Source: Candidatus Saccharibacteria bacterium CG_4_10_14_0_2_um_filter_52_9 (GTDB lineage: Bacteria; Patescibacteriota; Saccharimonadia; Saccharimonadales; UBA4665). From it: a stretch of 32,444 nucleotides of DNA. Both the position numbers and the translations under genes were made by a program. Each line of letters starts with the position of its first letter. Positions within the stretch are counted from its first letter, which is position 1. The stretch lies in the NCBI GenBank assembly GCA_002792275.1, contig PFOA01000081.1, positions 1 through 32,444 of the forward strand. Reading direction: 5' to 3'. Positions 22,164-32,430 of this stretch are shown here, one piece after another. The notes under the pieces are model-generated. The model made no database searches. It was given only the letters and a program-made list of their open reading frames with translations, and was not told the origin of the DNA.

Positions 22164-22941
22164 TGGCGTCTAGATTGAAGTGACGGATATAGGTTTTGTA
22201 AAAGGCTTCGCTATCGCTCAAAGTATCGCCCGATGCCCGCAAAGTCTGCCAGTAGGTAACGGCTTCGAGTACACTTGGTACTTTCAGGCTTGGGTTAGCT
22301 TTTTGCATTTCCGCCAGTTTTGCCTGCTGTTTTACTACGGTGCCGGTCAGCGCTTCGTCAAACTTGCTTGGGATTAAGCTGAACATGACGTCATTCCCAT
22401 TTGACGGGTCAGTGCCGGCCAGTTCTTGGGGGCTATATTTCTTATACAGATTCTCATAAACAGAGGTTTCATATGGCTGTTGCTCACCAAAAGTTTTGGC
22501 CAGACGCTCTACTTCGCCTTTCTCAAGCTCTACATTGGGAGTAGCCACGAGCGTAAAACGCAACTCCGGATCGGCCTCCATAGCTGCTTGCACATAGGCT
22601 ACCTTTTCATCGGTCAGCCAGGTCTCAAATTCAATAGTGATTTCTGTCTCAGAGCCTATACTGACGCGGTCTTTAGTTTTGCGTCCGTCATCAAGTTTTT
22701 GAGTAAGCGTGTCGTAAGCAAGGTAGGCCGTATTCAGCTGGCCGTAGAGGCTTTCGCGAACCTCGTCTAACGTTTCTGGGTGTGTGGTGGCTTCAACTGC
22801 CACGGCAGCGGCCGCAAGCGGCAGCTCTAAACCCCGCACTTGAGCAGCTTCAGCGATTTCTTGAGCCGCACTAATTAGCCACTCATCTGATTGCTCTGCC
22901 GGATTGACTTGTACCGATATACCGTTGCCTTTAAGTTCCAC
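22096..22941 (-). CDS. DGR target protein, C-terminal variable region cut short by a frameshift
   Basis: 281 residues as read; about 297 (22046-22941) if the 2-base insertion in the VR is removed. GTG start with a good Shine-Dalgarno AAGGAG (22948-22953), and promoter TTGACA-N18-TAAAAT upstream. The N-terminal two-thirds is acidic and helical, with no signal peptide or membrane helix. The last part, VLEAVTYWQTLRASGDT and FYKTYIRHFNLDAKRFGGWSGVP, is the lead-in to a C-type-lectin-like variable domain seen in many CPR DGR targets. The variable part should then read SVVAYDGRPRLNDSVAEVG and SDGRLAVG; in this sequence it stops as SVVASTMAGRA. Ligand unknown. Confidence 0.85.
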   Translation of the reverse strand: MELKGNGISVQVNPAEQSDEWLISAAQEIAEAAQVRGLELPLAAAAVAVEATTHPETLDEVRESLYGQLNTAYLAYDTLTQKLDDGRKTKDRVSIGSETEITIEFETWLTDEKVAYVQAAMEADPELRFTLVATPNVELEKGEVERLAKTFGEQQPYETSVYENLYKKYSPQELAGTDPSNGNDVMFSLIPSKFDEALTGTVVKQQAKLAEMQKANPSLKVPSVLEAVTYWQTLRASGDTLSDSEAFYKTYIRHFNLDAKRFGGWSGVPDSVVASTMAGRA

Positions 22942-22973
22942 AGCTAACTCCTTACATCTCTATAATGTTTGCT

Positions 22974-23003
22974 ATTTTATCATCATTATACTACTTATGT
23001 CAA
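22974..23003 (-). promoter_or_regulatory. Promoter of the DGR target gene
   Basis: TTGACA (22998-23003), 18-base spacer, TAAAAT (22974-22979): the best -35 in the window. The start codon is 32 bases further, with AAGGAG at 22948-22953, so this mRNA has a leader and uses a Shine-Dalgarno. Confidence 0.6.
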
Positions 23004-23013
23004 GTTTTTGTGT

Positions 23014-24099
23014 TTATGCGTGTAGTGAATACTCTAAAAAGGCGTCAATTAAAGGGTTTAAATTGCCGTCTAGTACGGCGTCGGGGTCGGAGGTTTCGTA
23101 CTTGGTGCGCAGGTCTTTGACCTGTTTGTAGGGGTGGAGAACGTAGCTGCGGATCTGATTGCCCCACTCGGCCGACTGGTTGGGGCCTTTTAGCTCGCCA
23201 AGCTGTTCTTTATGTTGCTCAAGCTGGAGTTGTGCCAGTTTTGATCTGAGGATGGTCATGGCTGTCTCTTTGTTTTGCAGTTGGGAACGCTCGTTCTGGA
23301 TGGCTACTGTGATACCTGTGGGAATATGCATCACCCGTACCGCCGAATCGGTAGTATTAACAGATTGGCCACCCTTGCCTCCGCTACGATAGACGTCGGT
23401 TTTGAGGTCTTTCTCATCTATGTCCAAGTCATCGGGGCGGTCTATCTTGGGCATCACCTCCACCTTGGCAAAACTGGTCTGGCGCAGGTTGTCGCTATTA
23501 AAGGGGCTCAATCGCACCAGGCGGTGAACGCCGTGCTCCCCTTTTAACTTGCCATACGCAAAAGCACCGTCTATCTCGATGGTAGCACTTTTAAGACCGG
23601 CCTCCTCGCCGGCCGACTCATCGATGTTAATCACCTTGTAGCCACTGGCTTCTGCCCAACGAACATACATCCTGAATAACATTTGTGTCCAATCCTGGGC
23701 ATCGGTGCCGCCGGCTCCGGCGGAGAGCGTAAGAATGGCGGCGTGGTCATCGTAAGGACCGTTAAATTTCAGCTCTTCCTTAAGTTCGTTAAAACCGGCC
23801 TCGGTCTCTGTCAATTGCTGGGTTAATTCGGCTTGCATGGTGCTATCTTTGAGTGCGGTCAGCTCAGCGATGTCGTTGCCAGCTTTTTGCAGTTTTTGCC
23901 ATGGTTTAATTCGAGCTTCTAGCCTGGCAATCTGCTTCATAACATCTTGCGCCTTGGCAGAATCATCCCAAAAACCGGAAGCCTGACTGGTAGTCTGGAG
24001 CCCGGCCAATTGAGTACTCAATTCATTGATTTTGAGACGTTCGACAGCTTTGTTGATCTGCTGCTGCAGATTAACAGATTGTTTAGCTAAATCGTCCAT
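23014..24099 (-). CDS. prfB: Peptide chain release factor 2
   Basis: 361 residues. The SPF codon-recognition motif is in LVRLSPFNSDNLRQTSFAKVEV, and the GGQ motif in SGGKGGQSVNTTDSAVRVMH. RF2 reads UAA and UGA, so UGA is a stop codon in this genome. The gene is read in one frame; the programmed +1 frameshift common in other bacteria is absent. TGTTATACT (24107-24112) lies seven bases before the ATG. It is adjacent to the DGR target promoter, 72 bases upstream of that gene's start. Confidence 0.96.
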   Translation of the reverse strand: MDDLAKQSVNLQQQINKAVERLKINELSTQLAGLQTTSQASGFWDDSAKAQDVMKQIARLEARIKPWQKLQKAGNDIAELTALKDSTMQAELTQQLTETEAGFNELKEELKFNGPYDDHAAILTLSAGAGGTDAQDWTQMLFRMYVRWAEASGYKVINIDESAGEEAGLKSATIEIDGAFAYGKLKGEHGVHRLVRLSPFNSDNLRQTSFAKVEVMPKIDRPDDLDIDEKDLKTDVYRSGGKGGQSVNTTDSAVRVMHIPTGITVAIQNERSQLQNKETAMTILRSKLAQLQLEQHKEQLGELKGPNQSAEWGNQIRSYVLHPYKQVKDLRTKYETSDPDAVLDGNLNPLIDAFLEYSLHA

Positions 24100-24106
24100 G
24101 TAGCCC

Positions 24107-24112
24107 AGTATA
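24107..24112 (-). promoter_or_regulatory. -10 element of prfB
   Basis: TATACT preceded by TGT (extended -10), seven bases before the ATG at 24099. Confidence 0.5.
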
Positions 24113-24117
24113 ACAGT

Positions 24118-24250
24118 TCAGCCAGCTTTGGGTTTGAGCTGAAGAGAGTGTTCTTTGACGACAGTTTTAAGCATTGTCTGGCCGCTTTCAAGCAGATTGA
24201 TGCGTTCGGTATGATCATCTACCTGGTCTTTGACAGTATTATTATTTAAG
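24118..24250 (-). other. Short open frame without a start codon, coiled-coil-like
   Basis: Between the M16 gene and prfB one minus-strand frame reads NNNTVKDQVDDHTERINLLE and SGQTMLKTVVKEHSLQLKPKAG before a TGA at 24118-24120. It looks like a real amphipathic helix, but there is no usable start codon: an in-frame TAG lies just upstream, inside the M16 gene, and the only ATG is halfway along. It may be the tail of a lost gene. Weak. Confidence 0.25.
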
Positions 24251-25558
24251 AATTGGGACTAGCTCGGGGGCACCTTCCCACAGCGGTGCCAGCTGTTGCT
24301 GGAGTTCGTGGGCAAAGATTTCGCCGCAGTTACCGAGCACGCCTATGCCCCAGAGATCGTCGGCAAACATGGCCTTAGTAACCTCAACGATGCGCTCTTT
24401 GGTGACGGCTTTGATGCGTGCCGGAATGCGGTAATAACTGTCTATGACATCGTCAAAGAAGTAGCGGCCGGCATAGCCGCCGACGGTGCCGCCAACGGTT
24501 TGGCCACTGCGCTGGAAGCGACCCAGAGCATACTGTTTGGTGGCTTCTATTTCGGCTTTGGATATATCACCGTTGAGAACTTTGTGGAGTTCATCGACGG
24601 TAATTTTGAGCAAGGCGGCGGCATTCTTGTCTGATACCTGGGCGCCGAACCACCAGTTGCTGGCTTTACGGGTATTACTAAGTCCGGAGTTCATGCCGTA
24701 GACCAATCCCCTCTCGCGGGCGGTGCCCAGGATCTTGGAGTACAGCGTTTCAGTTAGCATGGTGTTAACCAGGCTCAGAGCGTCGGTTTCGGCCTCGCTC
24801 AAACGGCGCCTCATAAAAGTATCGATGTAAAAGTAGAGGTTTTCGACGGTGTCATTGGCAATGTAAACCGGCCGGACAAGTCGCTTGGGACGCTCATGCG
24901 GCAAAGCAAAACGCTTGCCGTCTTTTGACAGTTCTATGTTTTCGAACAGCTGAACCAGCGACTTGCGGCGGCTCGGTGTCAGATTGCCGGCCACCACAAA
25001 ACGCATGTTAGGCGCAAAGTGAGTGCGGGCATAGTGATCCCTTACATCGTCAACTGTGACATTACCCATAAGTTCCAGGCGTTCGGCATCGGTTTTGGCG
25101 ATCAGGCCGAGACCCTCGCGCATTTCCAGGCTCAGGCGGCGGAAGTGGTTGTTACTGCGGGCAACCATTTCTTCCTGGACATTACCAAATTCGGCCTTGA
25201 ACTCTTCATCCAAAAATAAGGGTTTGGTTATAGCCACCAGCATCAGGCCAAGCACCCTGTCCCATTCAAAATCGGCGCATTCGGCTTCGTAGGTAATGTC
25301 GTACACTCCCGTTGTGGCATTGGAATAGGCGCCGTTTTTCTCGAGTTCGGCCTGAAAGTCGCGAGCTCGTGGTATGAGGTCGTTGGCACCAAGCAGAACG
25401 TGTTCCATTAGGTGAGGCACTTCCCATTTGTCGGGTTCTACCAGATATTCGCCAGCCCTGAAATTAATGTCAAAGGTCATGACAGAAGCACTGGGAATGT
25501 GGATAAACAGGCCTTTGGCACCATTATCCAGGGTGATTTCAGAAACAGTGTGCCGCAC
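24242..25558 (-). CDS. M16-family zinc metallopeptidase
   Basis: 438 residues, GTG start, three bases past the secA stop codon. Zinc site HxxEH is seen in WEVPHLMEHVLLGA (about residue 49-53), with the third ligand Glu in the FGNVQEEM region about 75 residues later. The C-terminal half is the inactive M16 repeat (RPKRLVRPVYIANDTVENLYFYIDTFMRR...). Cytoplasmic by lack of a signal peptide. Bacterial members degrade peptides; close linkage to secA suggests, without proof, a role in clearing signal peptides or misrouted precursors. Confidence 0.9.
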   Translation of the reverse strand: MRHTVSEITLDNGAKGLFIHIPSASVMTFDINFRAGEYLVEPDKWEVPHLMEHVLLGANDLIPRARDFQAELEKNGAYSNATTGVYDITYEAECADFEWDRVLGLMLVAITKPLFLDEEFKAEFGNVQEEMVARSNNHFRRLSLEMREGLGLIAKTDAERLELMGNVTVDDVRDHYARTHFAPNMRFVVAGNLTPSRRKSLVQLFENIELSKDGKRFALPHERPKRLVRPVYIANDTVENLYFYIDTFMRRRLSEAETDALSLVNTMLTETLYSKILGTARERGLVYGMNSGLSNTRKASNWWFGAQVSDKNAAALLKITVDELHKVLNGDISKAEIEATKQYALGRFQRSGQTVGGTVGGYAGRYFFDDVIDSYYRIPARIKAVTKERIVEVTKAMFADDLWGIGVLGNCGEIFAHELQQQLAPLWEGAPELVPILK

Positions 25559-25561
25559 GCC

Positions 25562-28171
<2,610 letters not shown>

Positions 28172-28176
28172 CGATT

Positions 28177-28231
28177 AGTCTATCAACCTCCGGTTACGAA
28201 ATATGCGCACGTCGTATTGTCGTCAATTATA
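28177..28231 (-). promoter_or_regulatory. Two candidate promoters of secA
   Basis: Proximal: TAGACT with TGA before it (28177-28182), five bases from the ATG. Distal: TATAAT (28226-28231), which would give a leader of about 48 bases. A GGAGG lies in between but about 15 bases from the ATG, too far to be a normal ribosome site. Confidence 0.35.
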
Positions 28232-28258
28232 GCCGTTTTTCTCTCTAAATGCGACTGT

Positions 28259-28630
28259 TTATAGCTCAGGCTGATGGCGCCGGAAGCGAGCCATAAGATG
28301 CCGGTGCAGTCTGCCACTGCCGTGCAGGTCTTTATACTTTTGCAGCTGTTGCTTGAGTTTGGCCTCCACAATGTCGACGGCGGCGTACATATTGAGGGTG
28401 CTCTCTTTGATAACAATTACCTGATGCGGCAGGTGCACAGTCACCTCGCAGGTATAACGGTTGTTTTTTTGCTTGGCTTTGGCCTCTTTTAGGTGAACAT
28501 CGACGTGGGCGCTCTCGCGACTGTGACGTGAAATGTAGCGATCCAGGCCGCCGATTTTTTTGGTTACGTAGGTTTTTAACTGATCGTCAACCTTGGCATG
28601 AACGCCATGGATTTCAAATTTCTTGAGCAT
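28259..28630 (-). CDS. hpf: Ribosome hibernation-promoting factor, short form
   Basis: 123 residues. KKFEIHGVHAKVDDQLKTYVTKKIGGLDRYI is the standard HPF/YfiA opening, and EVTVHLPHQVIVIKESTLNMYAAVDIVEAKLKQQLQKYKD is its second half, rich in basic residues for 16S rRNA binding. There is no long-HPF dimerisation domain; it ends in a basic tail (RLHRHLMARFRRHQPEL). It blocks the decoding site of idle ribosomes. Strong Shine-Dalgarno AGGAGG (28635-28640) four bases before the ATG and a leader of about 40 bases from TATAAT (28678-28683). Confidence 0.94.
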   Translation of the reverse strand: MLKKFEIHGVHAKVDDQLKTYVTKKIGGLDRYISRHSRESAHVDVHLKEAKAKQKNNRYTCEVTVHLPHQVIVIKESTLNMYAAVDIVEAKLKQQLQKYKDLHGSGRLHRHLMARFRRHQPEL

Positions 28631-28677
28631 CTGTCCTCCTTTGTTTTAATCTGCTGAATGGAACAGCTGTACTATCT

Positions 28678-28683
28678 ATTATA
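28678..28683 (-). promoter_or_regulatory. -10 element of hpf
   Basis: TATAAT followed by a leader of about 40 bases with AGGAGG at 28635-28640, one of the few leadered transcripts. Confidence 0.5.
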
Positions 28684-28758
28684 CTCCGCACAACCAACCC
28701 GTCTGTGATACGCATCAACCCCACACACGGTTTGGCCAGCCTTTAGCTTTCAGCCGTA

Positions 28759-28797
28759 GCAGTACAATATACATCGTTTGTCCGTATATTGTACTGC
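28759..28797. repeat. 14-base perfect inverted repeat between serS and hpf
   Basis: GCAGTACAATATAC and GTATATTGTACTGC with an 11-base loop, about 65 bases past the serS stop. On the serS strand no T-run follows. Together with the nearby gtgtacacac/gtgtac motifs (28827-28842) this intergenic stretch (28631-28861) resembles those after recO and the CHAP gene: AT-rich palindromes after a minus-strand stop codon. Function unknown: terminator, operator or mRNA end. Confidence 0.6.
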
Positions 28798-28861
28798 CGC
28801 AGCGTATCCACACCGTGGACCTTTTGTGTACACACTGTGTACCCACACCGAAAGTGGAGAG

Positions 28862-30157
28862 TTAGATTTCGGATCGGCCACCCATAAACGGCTGTAAAAT
28901 CTCCGGAATTTTGACATTGCCTTCGGCGGTCTGGAAATTTTCGATGATAGCAATGGGCGTGCGGCTGAGTGCAAAGGCCGTGGCGTCATTGGTATGAATC
29001 AGCTCGGTATCTTCGCCTCGCTTAACTCTGGTTTTAAGGCGGCGAGCCTGATAGTCGGTCATGTAGTCGGCGGTGTGAGTTTCGCGATACGCGTCCTGAC
29101 CCGGCATCCAGGCATTTATGTCGATGCCGCGCGCATTGGGCTTGCCGATATCGGCAGTACATTTGGACAGTACCCGATAAGAAATGCCGAGCAATTGCAT
29201 TAATTTTTCCTGGACTGCCACCAGGAGCAAGTGCTCTTGCAGACCTTGTTCGCCTAGCGTCAGTGATTCCATCTCTAATTTGTCGAACTGGTGCATGCGG
29301 AACATGCCTTCCATATCTTTGCCGTAACTGCCGGCTTCGCGGCGGAAACTGGTGGCATAACCGATGTAGCGCAATGGCAGGTCATTTTCGCTTAACATCT
29401 CATTAGCATGCATAGAACCGAGTACATGCTCGGCACTGCCCTGAAGCCAGAGTTCTTCGCCCTCAATTTTGTAGCGGTCGTCACGCGGCTCCAGACGATC
29501 CATTGCATCGTAAACATCAGTCCGCAACATCAGCGGTGGCAGTACGGGCAGGAAGGGTTTGTTGCTCGTTTGTAAATCGTTTTCCTTAATAACTTCGTCC
29601 AGGAAAGCCTGATCACCCAGCTTGGTGATCACAAACTGCATAATAGCGAACTGAAGGTGGACTAAATCGCCCTTTAAATAAGCAAACCTCGATCCGGTGA
29701 CTTTAGCGGCTCGTTCTTTGTCTAACCAACCTTTGGCCTCGGCAATTTGAGTGTGGGTCTTGGGCTCGAAATCAAACTTTGGTGGCTCACCAACAGTCTT
29801 GCTAACCACATTTTCGTCTTCGCTGGCACCGACCGGTACATCGTCGAGAGGCATGTTTGGCACCTGTTTAAGCAGTTCGGTGAATTCCAGTTCAACAGAG
29901 GCAAGTTGGTGTTCGAGTTTGCCTAGCTGGTTTTTAAGGTCGCGGCCGGCGGCCATTTGCTCCTCGCCGGGCTTCTGGCCTTCGGTTTGGGCGGTTAGTT
30001 CGTTGCGTTGGCGGCGCAGGTCTTCGACCTGCTGTTGTAGTTGACGGCGTTCTTCATCAAAACCCAGCAATTGGGCGATATCCACCTCATAGCCCTTTTG
30101 CCTGGACTTTTCGGCCACAAGTTCTGGATTGTCGCGGATGAACTGAATGTCTAGCAT
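28862..30157 (-). CDS. serS: Seryl-tRNA synthetase
   Basis: 431 residues. The N-terminal antiparallel coiled coil (about 30-100, LGFDEERRQLQQQVEDLRRQRNEL and LKNQLGKLEHQLASVELEF) grips the long variable arm of tRNA-Ser. Class II motif 2 is in YATSFRREAGSYGKDMEGMFRMHQFDKLEM, motif 3 near the end in ATAFALSRTPIAIIENFQ. Charges tRNA-Ser. The ATG is six bases after TATAAT (30164-30169), a leaderless layout. Confidence 0.97.
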   Translation of the reverse strand: MLDIQFIRDNPELVAEKSRQKGYEVDIAQLLGFDEERRQLQQQVEDLRRQRNELTAQTEGQKPGEEQMAAGRDLKNQLGKLEHQLASVELEFTELLKQVPNMPLDDVPVGASEDENVVSKTVGEPPKFDFEPKTHTQIAEAKGWLDKERAAKVTGSRFAYLKGDLVHLQFAIMQFVITKLGDQAFLDEVIKENDLQTSNKPFLPVLPPLMLRTDVYDAMDRLEPRDDRYKIEGEELWLQGSAEHVLGSMHANEMLSENDLPLRYIGYATSFRREAGSYGKDMEGMFRMHQFDKLEMESLTLGEQGLQEHLLLVAVQEKLMQLLGISYRVLSKCTADIGKPNARGIDINAWMPGQDAYRETHTADYMTDYQARRLKTRVKRGEDTELIHTNDATAFALSRTPIAIIENFQTAEGNVKIPEILQPFMGGRSEI

Positions 30158-30163
30158 AGCGTT

Positions 30164-30169
30164 ATTATA
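30164..30169 (-). promoter_or_regulatory. -10 element of serS
   Basis: Perfect TATAAT six bases before the ATG at 30157, overlapping the stop codon region of the nuclease gene upstream. Confidence 0.55.
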
Positions 30170-30935
30170 GCTTATCTATGTGCTTGAGGGTCAGCTCGGT
30201 GCGGGCGCGGGCGTAGCTGCAGTGTTCGCAGGGGCCGCCCATGGCGGCGGTGCCGATCGGCGGCATGTCATCGTTTTCCAGGCAAGCTTTCATTTTTGAC
30301 AGTGTCGGCTCGATCCAGGCGTCGCTACCGGTGTACGGAATTAATTTTGTGTAAAACTCCAGCTTGTCACCAAAGCCGTCCAGGTCAAGCCGGGCGTTGG
30401 TGTAGACAAAGTAGCCGGTGTTGCTAACCTCAAAGCCGTTCTGGCGCAGTAGCCACTGGTAGACTTCCAGTTGGCGCTTGTAACTGATCTGCCAGTCGGA
30501 ATCAATGCTGACCTCTTTATTCTTTGAGGTTGCCTTATAGTCCACCACAATTAATTCGCCGCTGTCATTGACCCACACATCGTCCACAGCGCCAAAGACG
30601 TGCAGGTTGGTTGGCCGGTGCAAGGCCGTCACACCGGTGAAGTTATAACGCCATTTGTCCAGATCATTGTGGGCATATGGGATTGCCTGAATGGCGTTGG
30701 CGACCATGATAGGGTGCGGCGTGCCGGCGACCCGGTGGGCGTCGAATTCCTTTTTATAAAGTTCGTCGATAGTTTTGTTGATGTTAAATGGCGGACTGCC
30801 GGGGCGCTTAATCTTGAGCCGGGCATCGAGCCAGAAACAGCGCGGGCACTGCGTAAACAGCTCGATTTTAGACCGCGAAACTTTATACGGAGCAGACTGC
30901 CCAAGTTTGTATGCGGGTGATCGTTCATAAGCCAT
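30165..30935 (-). CDS. PD-(D/E)XK nuclease with four cysteines (RecB/Cas4-like fold)
   Basis: 256 residues from the ATG at 30935, eight bases after TGCTACAAT. The nuclease core has an Asp in VFGAVDDVWVN, then ELIVVDYKATSK (the D-x-K pair), then the downstream QLEVYQWLL helix, as in RecB-family domains. Two cysteines near the N-terminus (TQCPRCFW) and two near the C-terminus (GPCEHCSYAR) could hold a zinc ion or an iron-sulfur cluster, as in Cas4/AddB-type nucleases. No CRISPR array or cas gene is in the window, so a general DNA-end-processing role is more likely. Confidence 0.82.
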   Translation of the reverse strand: MAYERSPAYKLGQSAPYKVSRSKIELFTQCPRCFWLDARLKIKRPGSPPFNINKTIDELYKKEFDAHRVAGTPHPIMVANAIQAIPYAHNDLDKWRYNFTGVTALHRPTNLHVFGAVDDVWVNDSGELIVVDYKATSKNKEVSIDSDWQISYKRQLEVYQWLLRQNGFEVSNTGYFVYTNARLDLDGFGDKLEFYTKLIPYTGSDAWIEPTLSKMKACLENDDMPPIGTAAMGGPCEHCSYARARTELTLKHIDKL

Positions 30936-30943
30936 TACCCTAT

Positions 30944-30949
30944 ATTGTA
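30944..30949 (-). promoter_or_regulatory. -10 element of the PD-(D/E)XK nuclease gene
   Basis: TACAAT preceded by TGC (extended -10), eight bases before the ATG at 30935. It decides the start: the longer open frame (to 30953) would begin inside the promoter. Confidence 0.5.
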
Positions 30950-30959
30950 GCAAGCCGGC

Positions 30960-31580
30960 TCAGATATCTTCGAGGATTCGCAAAAGTTCGGCCGGCGTGT
31001 CAGCCAGCGCTGTTGGATTAGCTTCTTTGAGATTTTTGCGATTGGCGAAACCCCAAGTAACCGCGACTGCGCGCAAGCCGATAGACTGAGCGGCTTCGAC
31101 ATCACGAAGTTCATCGCCTACATAAACGGCATGCTCAACGTTCAACTGATGATCTTTCAGAAGCTGCCGGAGTGCCGGAGCTTTACCAAACATACCGGCA
31201 CCACCATAAACTTCCAGAAAATATTTGTGGATTTTTTCCTGATGTAGAAACCGCCGTACGTTGCGCAAAGAATTGGTGCTAAGCACGAATAACTCATGGC
31301 CTTCGGCATGCAATTTGCGAATTAGTTGTGGCATGCCATCGAACGAATCCAGATCTTTAATCGCCTGCTGCATGCGTCGCCGACCCTTGAAAAATACGGC
31401 AATCGCCTGCCACCAATGAAAACCCAGCCGGCGGGTCATGGCTGCCATCGATAAGCCGCGCAAAGCTTGTCGAGCCTCCTCGCTAAGCGGCGCTACGCCG
31501 GCTTCTTCGGCCATAAAGTCGGCCACGTAATCAAAACTATCGGCTATGGTGCCGTCAAAATCAAAAATAATCGCTGCCAT
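30960..31580 (-). CDS. HAD-superfamily hydrolase, phosphoglycolate-phosphatase-like
   Basis: 206 residues from the ATG at 31580, which shares its A with the msrA stop codon (TAATG), so the two are translationally coupled. Motif I IIFDFDGTIADS, a helical cap (about 20-80), motif II VLSTNSLRNV, and motif IV VYVGDELRDVEAAQSIGLRAVAVTWG are all intact. Such phosphatases usually act on small phosphorylated metabolites; 2-phosphoglycolate is a guess from family resemblance. Confidence 0.87.
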   Translation of the reverse strand: MAAIIFDFDGTIADSFDYVADFMAEEAGVAPLSEEARQALRGLSMAAMTRRLGFHWWQAIAVFFKGRRRMQQAIKDLDSFDGMPQLIRKLHAEGHELFVLSTNSLRNVRRFLHQEKIHKYFLEVYGGAGMFGKAPALRQLLKDHQLNVEHAVYVGDELRDVEAAQSIGLRAVAVTWGFANRKNLKEANPTALADTPAELLRILEDI

Positions 31581-32059
31581 TACACGGCCTCGTAAGGAAT
31601 GTGGCACATGCCCCGCCCTGTGCGTTCGGCAAATTTCTGGTGGTAGTCTTCGGCCGGATAAAAAGTAGTGGCCTTGGTAATTTCGGTCACGATCGGCTCC
31701 TTAAAGTTCGACTGGGCTTTGGTTTTACCAGCTTCGGCGGTGGCTTTTTGCTCATCATTTAGGTAGAAAATAGCCGTCCGATAGCTGTCGCCGACATCGG
31801 GGCCTTGGCGATTCAACTGTGTGGGGTCGTGCATCCGGAAAAAATGCATCAAAAGTGTTTCGTAATCGACCTTCTCAGGCTCAAATTCCAGCTCGACAGC
31901 TTCGGCGTGGCCGGTGGTATGGGTGCAGACTTCTTCGTAAGATGGATCCACGGTATGACCGCCGGTGTAGCCGACAGTGGTCTTCGTTACACCTGGTACT
32001 TGATCAAAATAATACTGCACGCCCCAGAAACAACCGGCTGCAAATATTGCCCTGTTCAT
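31580..32059 (-). CDS. msrA: Peptide methionine sulfoxide reductase A
   Basis: 159 residues. Active-site motif AIFAAGCFWGVQYYFDQVPGV near the N-terminus with the nucleophile Cys, then VGYTGGHTVDPSYEEVCTHTTGHAEAVELEF, the standard MsrA core; the end is HQKFAERTGRGMCHIPYEAV. Repairs oxidised methionine. The ATG at 32059 is six bases past TATAAT (32066-32071). The open frame extends 54 codons further upstream, but those codons are the AAC-rich repeat sequence described separately and are not part of MsrA. Confidence 0.95.
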   Translation of the reverse strand: MNRAIFAAGCFWGVQYYFDQVPGVTKTTVGYTGGHTVDPSYEEVCTHTTGHAEAVELEFEPEKVDYETLLMHFFRMHDPTQLNRQGPDVGDSYRTAIFYLNDEQKATAEAGKTKAQSNFKEPIVTEITKATTFYPAEDYHQKFAERTGRGMCHIPYEAV

Positions 32060-32065
32060 TACCAA

Positions 32066-32071
32066 ATTATA
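32066..32071 (-). promoter_or_regulatory. -10 element of msrA
   Basis: Perfect TATAAT six bases before the ATG at 32059, directly after the end of the TR-like sequence. Confidence 0.5.
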
Positions 32072-32077
32072 CACCGC

Positions 32078-32190
32078 TACGGGACGGAAGCGCAGATTCC
32101 GGTTGTCGTTGTCACGGTTGTTCCAGTTCGCGTTGACCTGGCCGTTGTTGACGTTGGCAATCCGAGCGTTGTCGCGCTCCGCCCTTCCCT
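32078..32190 (-). repeat. Second TR-like AAC-rich sequence
   Basis: Read on the minus strand in the msrA frame this gives ERDNARIANVNNGQVN and NWNNRDNDNRNLRFRPV: ten AAC and one AAT codon in 27 codons (32096-32170). AAC runs at such density are the hallmark of DGR template repeats, and the end RNLRFRPV resembles the fixed 3' end of many DGR variable domains. It is unlike the TR at 21677-21786. No VR matching it and no RT beside it are seen in the window. A VR would be expected to show changed adenines, so the pure AAC state favours a template. Boundaries are approximate. Confidence 0.6.
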
Positions 32191-32417
32191 CGGCCAGGTT
32201 CCCTGGCCACCGTCTGAGCATGGTCGATCGGGGCTCGATTGTTTCAGCGCAAAGACTGCGCTCACTCGCCGAGGATTCCAGTGGTGATTGTTAAGTGTTG
32301 TCGATCGCCGTGAGTCGTGCCGGCTCAGGCATAGCCTGCCAGCAGATCACATCTTGGCGATTGAGACCAGGGTGAGCCGCCCTTTGCCGCACAGGCAAAT
32401 GGCATGATTCGCTCACC
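32191..32417 (-). ncRNA. Structured leader ahead of the second TR-like sequence
   Basis: About 227 bases without a gene. Read on the minus strand: a 5' stem GGTGAGC / GCTCACC (32411-32417 with 32371-32377) enclosing TTTGCC / GGCAAA; a small stem CAGGC / GCCTG; AGCGCA / TGCGCT; and GGCCAGG / CCTGGCC just before the AAC-rich part. TATATT at 32425-32430 would start RNA at about 32417, exactly at the first stem. A folded leader of about 200 bases followed by an AAC-rich repeat is the same plan as at 21677-21997. The known housekeeping RNAs (RNase P, tmRNA, SRP, 6S) were considered and do not fit. Confidence 0.45.
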
Positions 32418-32424
32418 AAAGAAA

Positions 32425-32430
32425 AATATA
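32425..32430 (-). promoter_or_regulatory. Possible -10 element of the second TR-like RNA
   Basis: TATATT seven bases before the GGTGAGC stem. The -35 position falls past the right edge of the window. Confidence 0.3.

Noticed and set aside
23014..24099. Programmed frameshift in prfB
   Set aside because: The gene reads through in one frame from its ATG with no internal UGA, so the usual RF2 autoregulatory frameshift is absent.
28183..28416. Minus-strand open frame overlapping the end of hpf
   Set aside because: It is out of frame with hpf, crosses the secA-hpf intergenic promoter region and has no recognisable features.
30165..30935. Cas4 as part of a CRISPR system
   Set aside because: The four cysteines and nuclease core recall Cas4, but there is no repeat array and no other cas gene in the window.
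32060..32221. N-terminal 54-codon extension of MsrA
   Set aside because: MsrA proteins start close to the GCFWG motif, and a TATAAT lies just before the ATG at 32059. The extension is AAC-rich repeat sequence that happens to be in frame.
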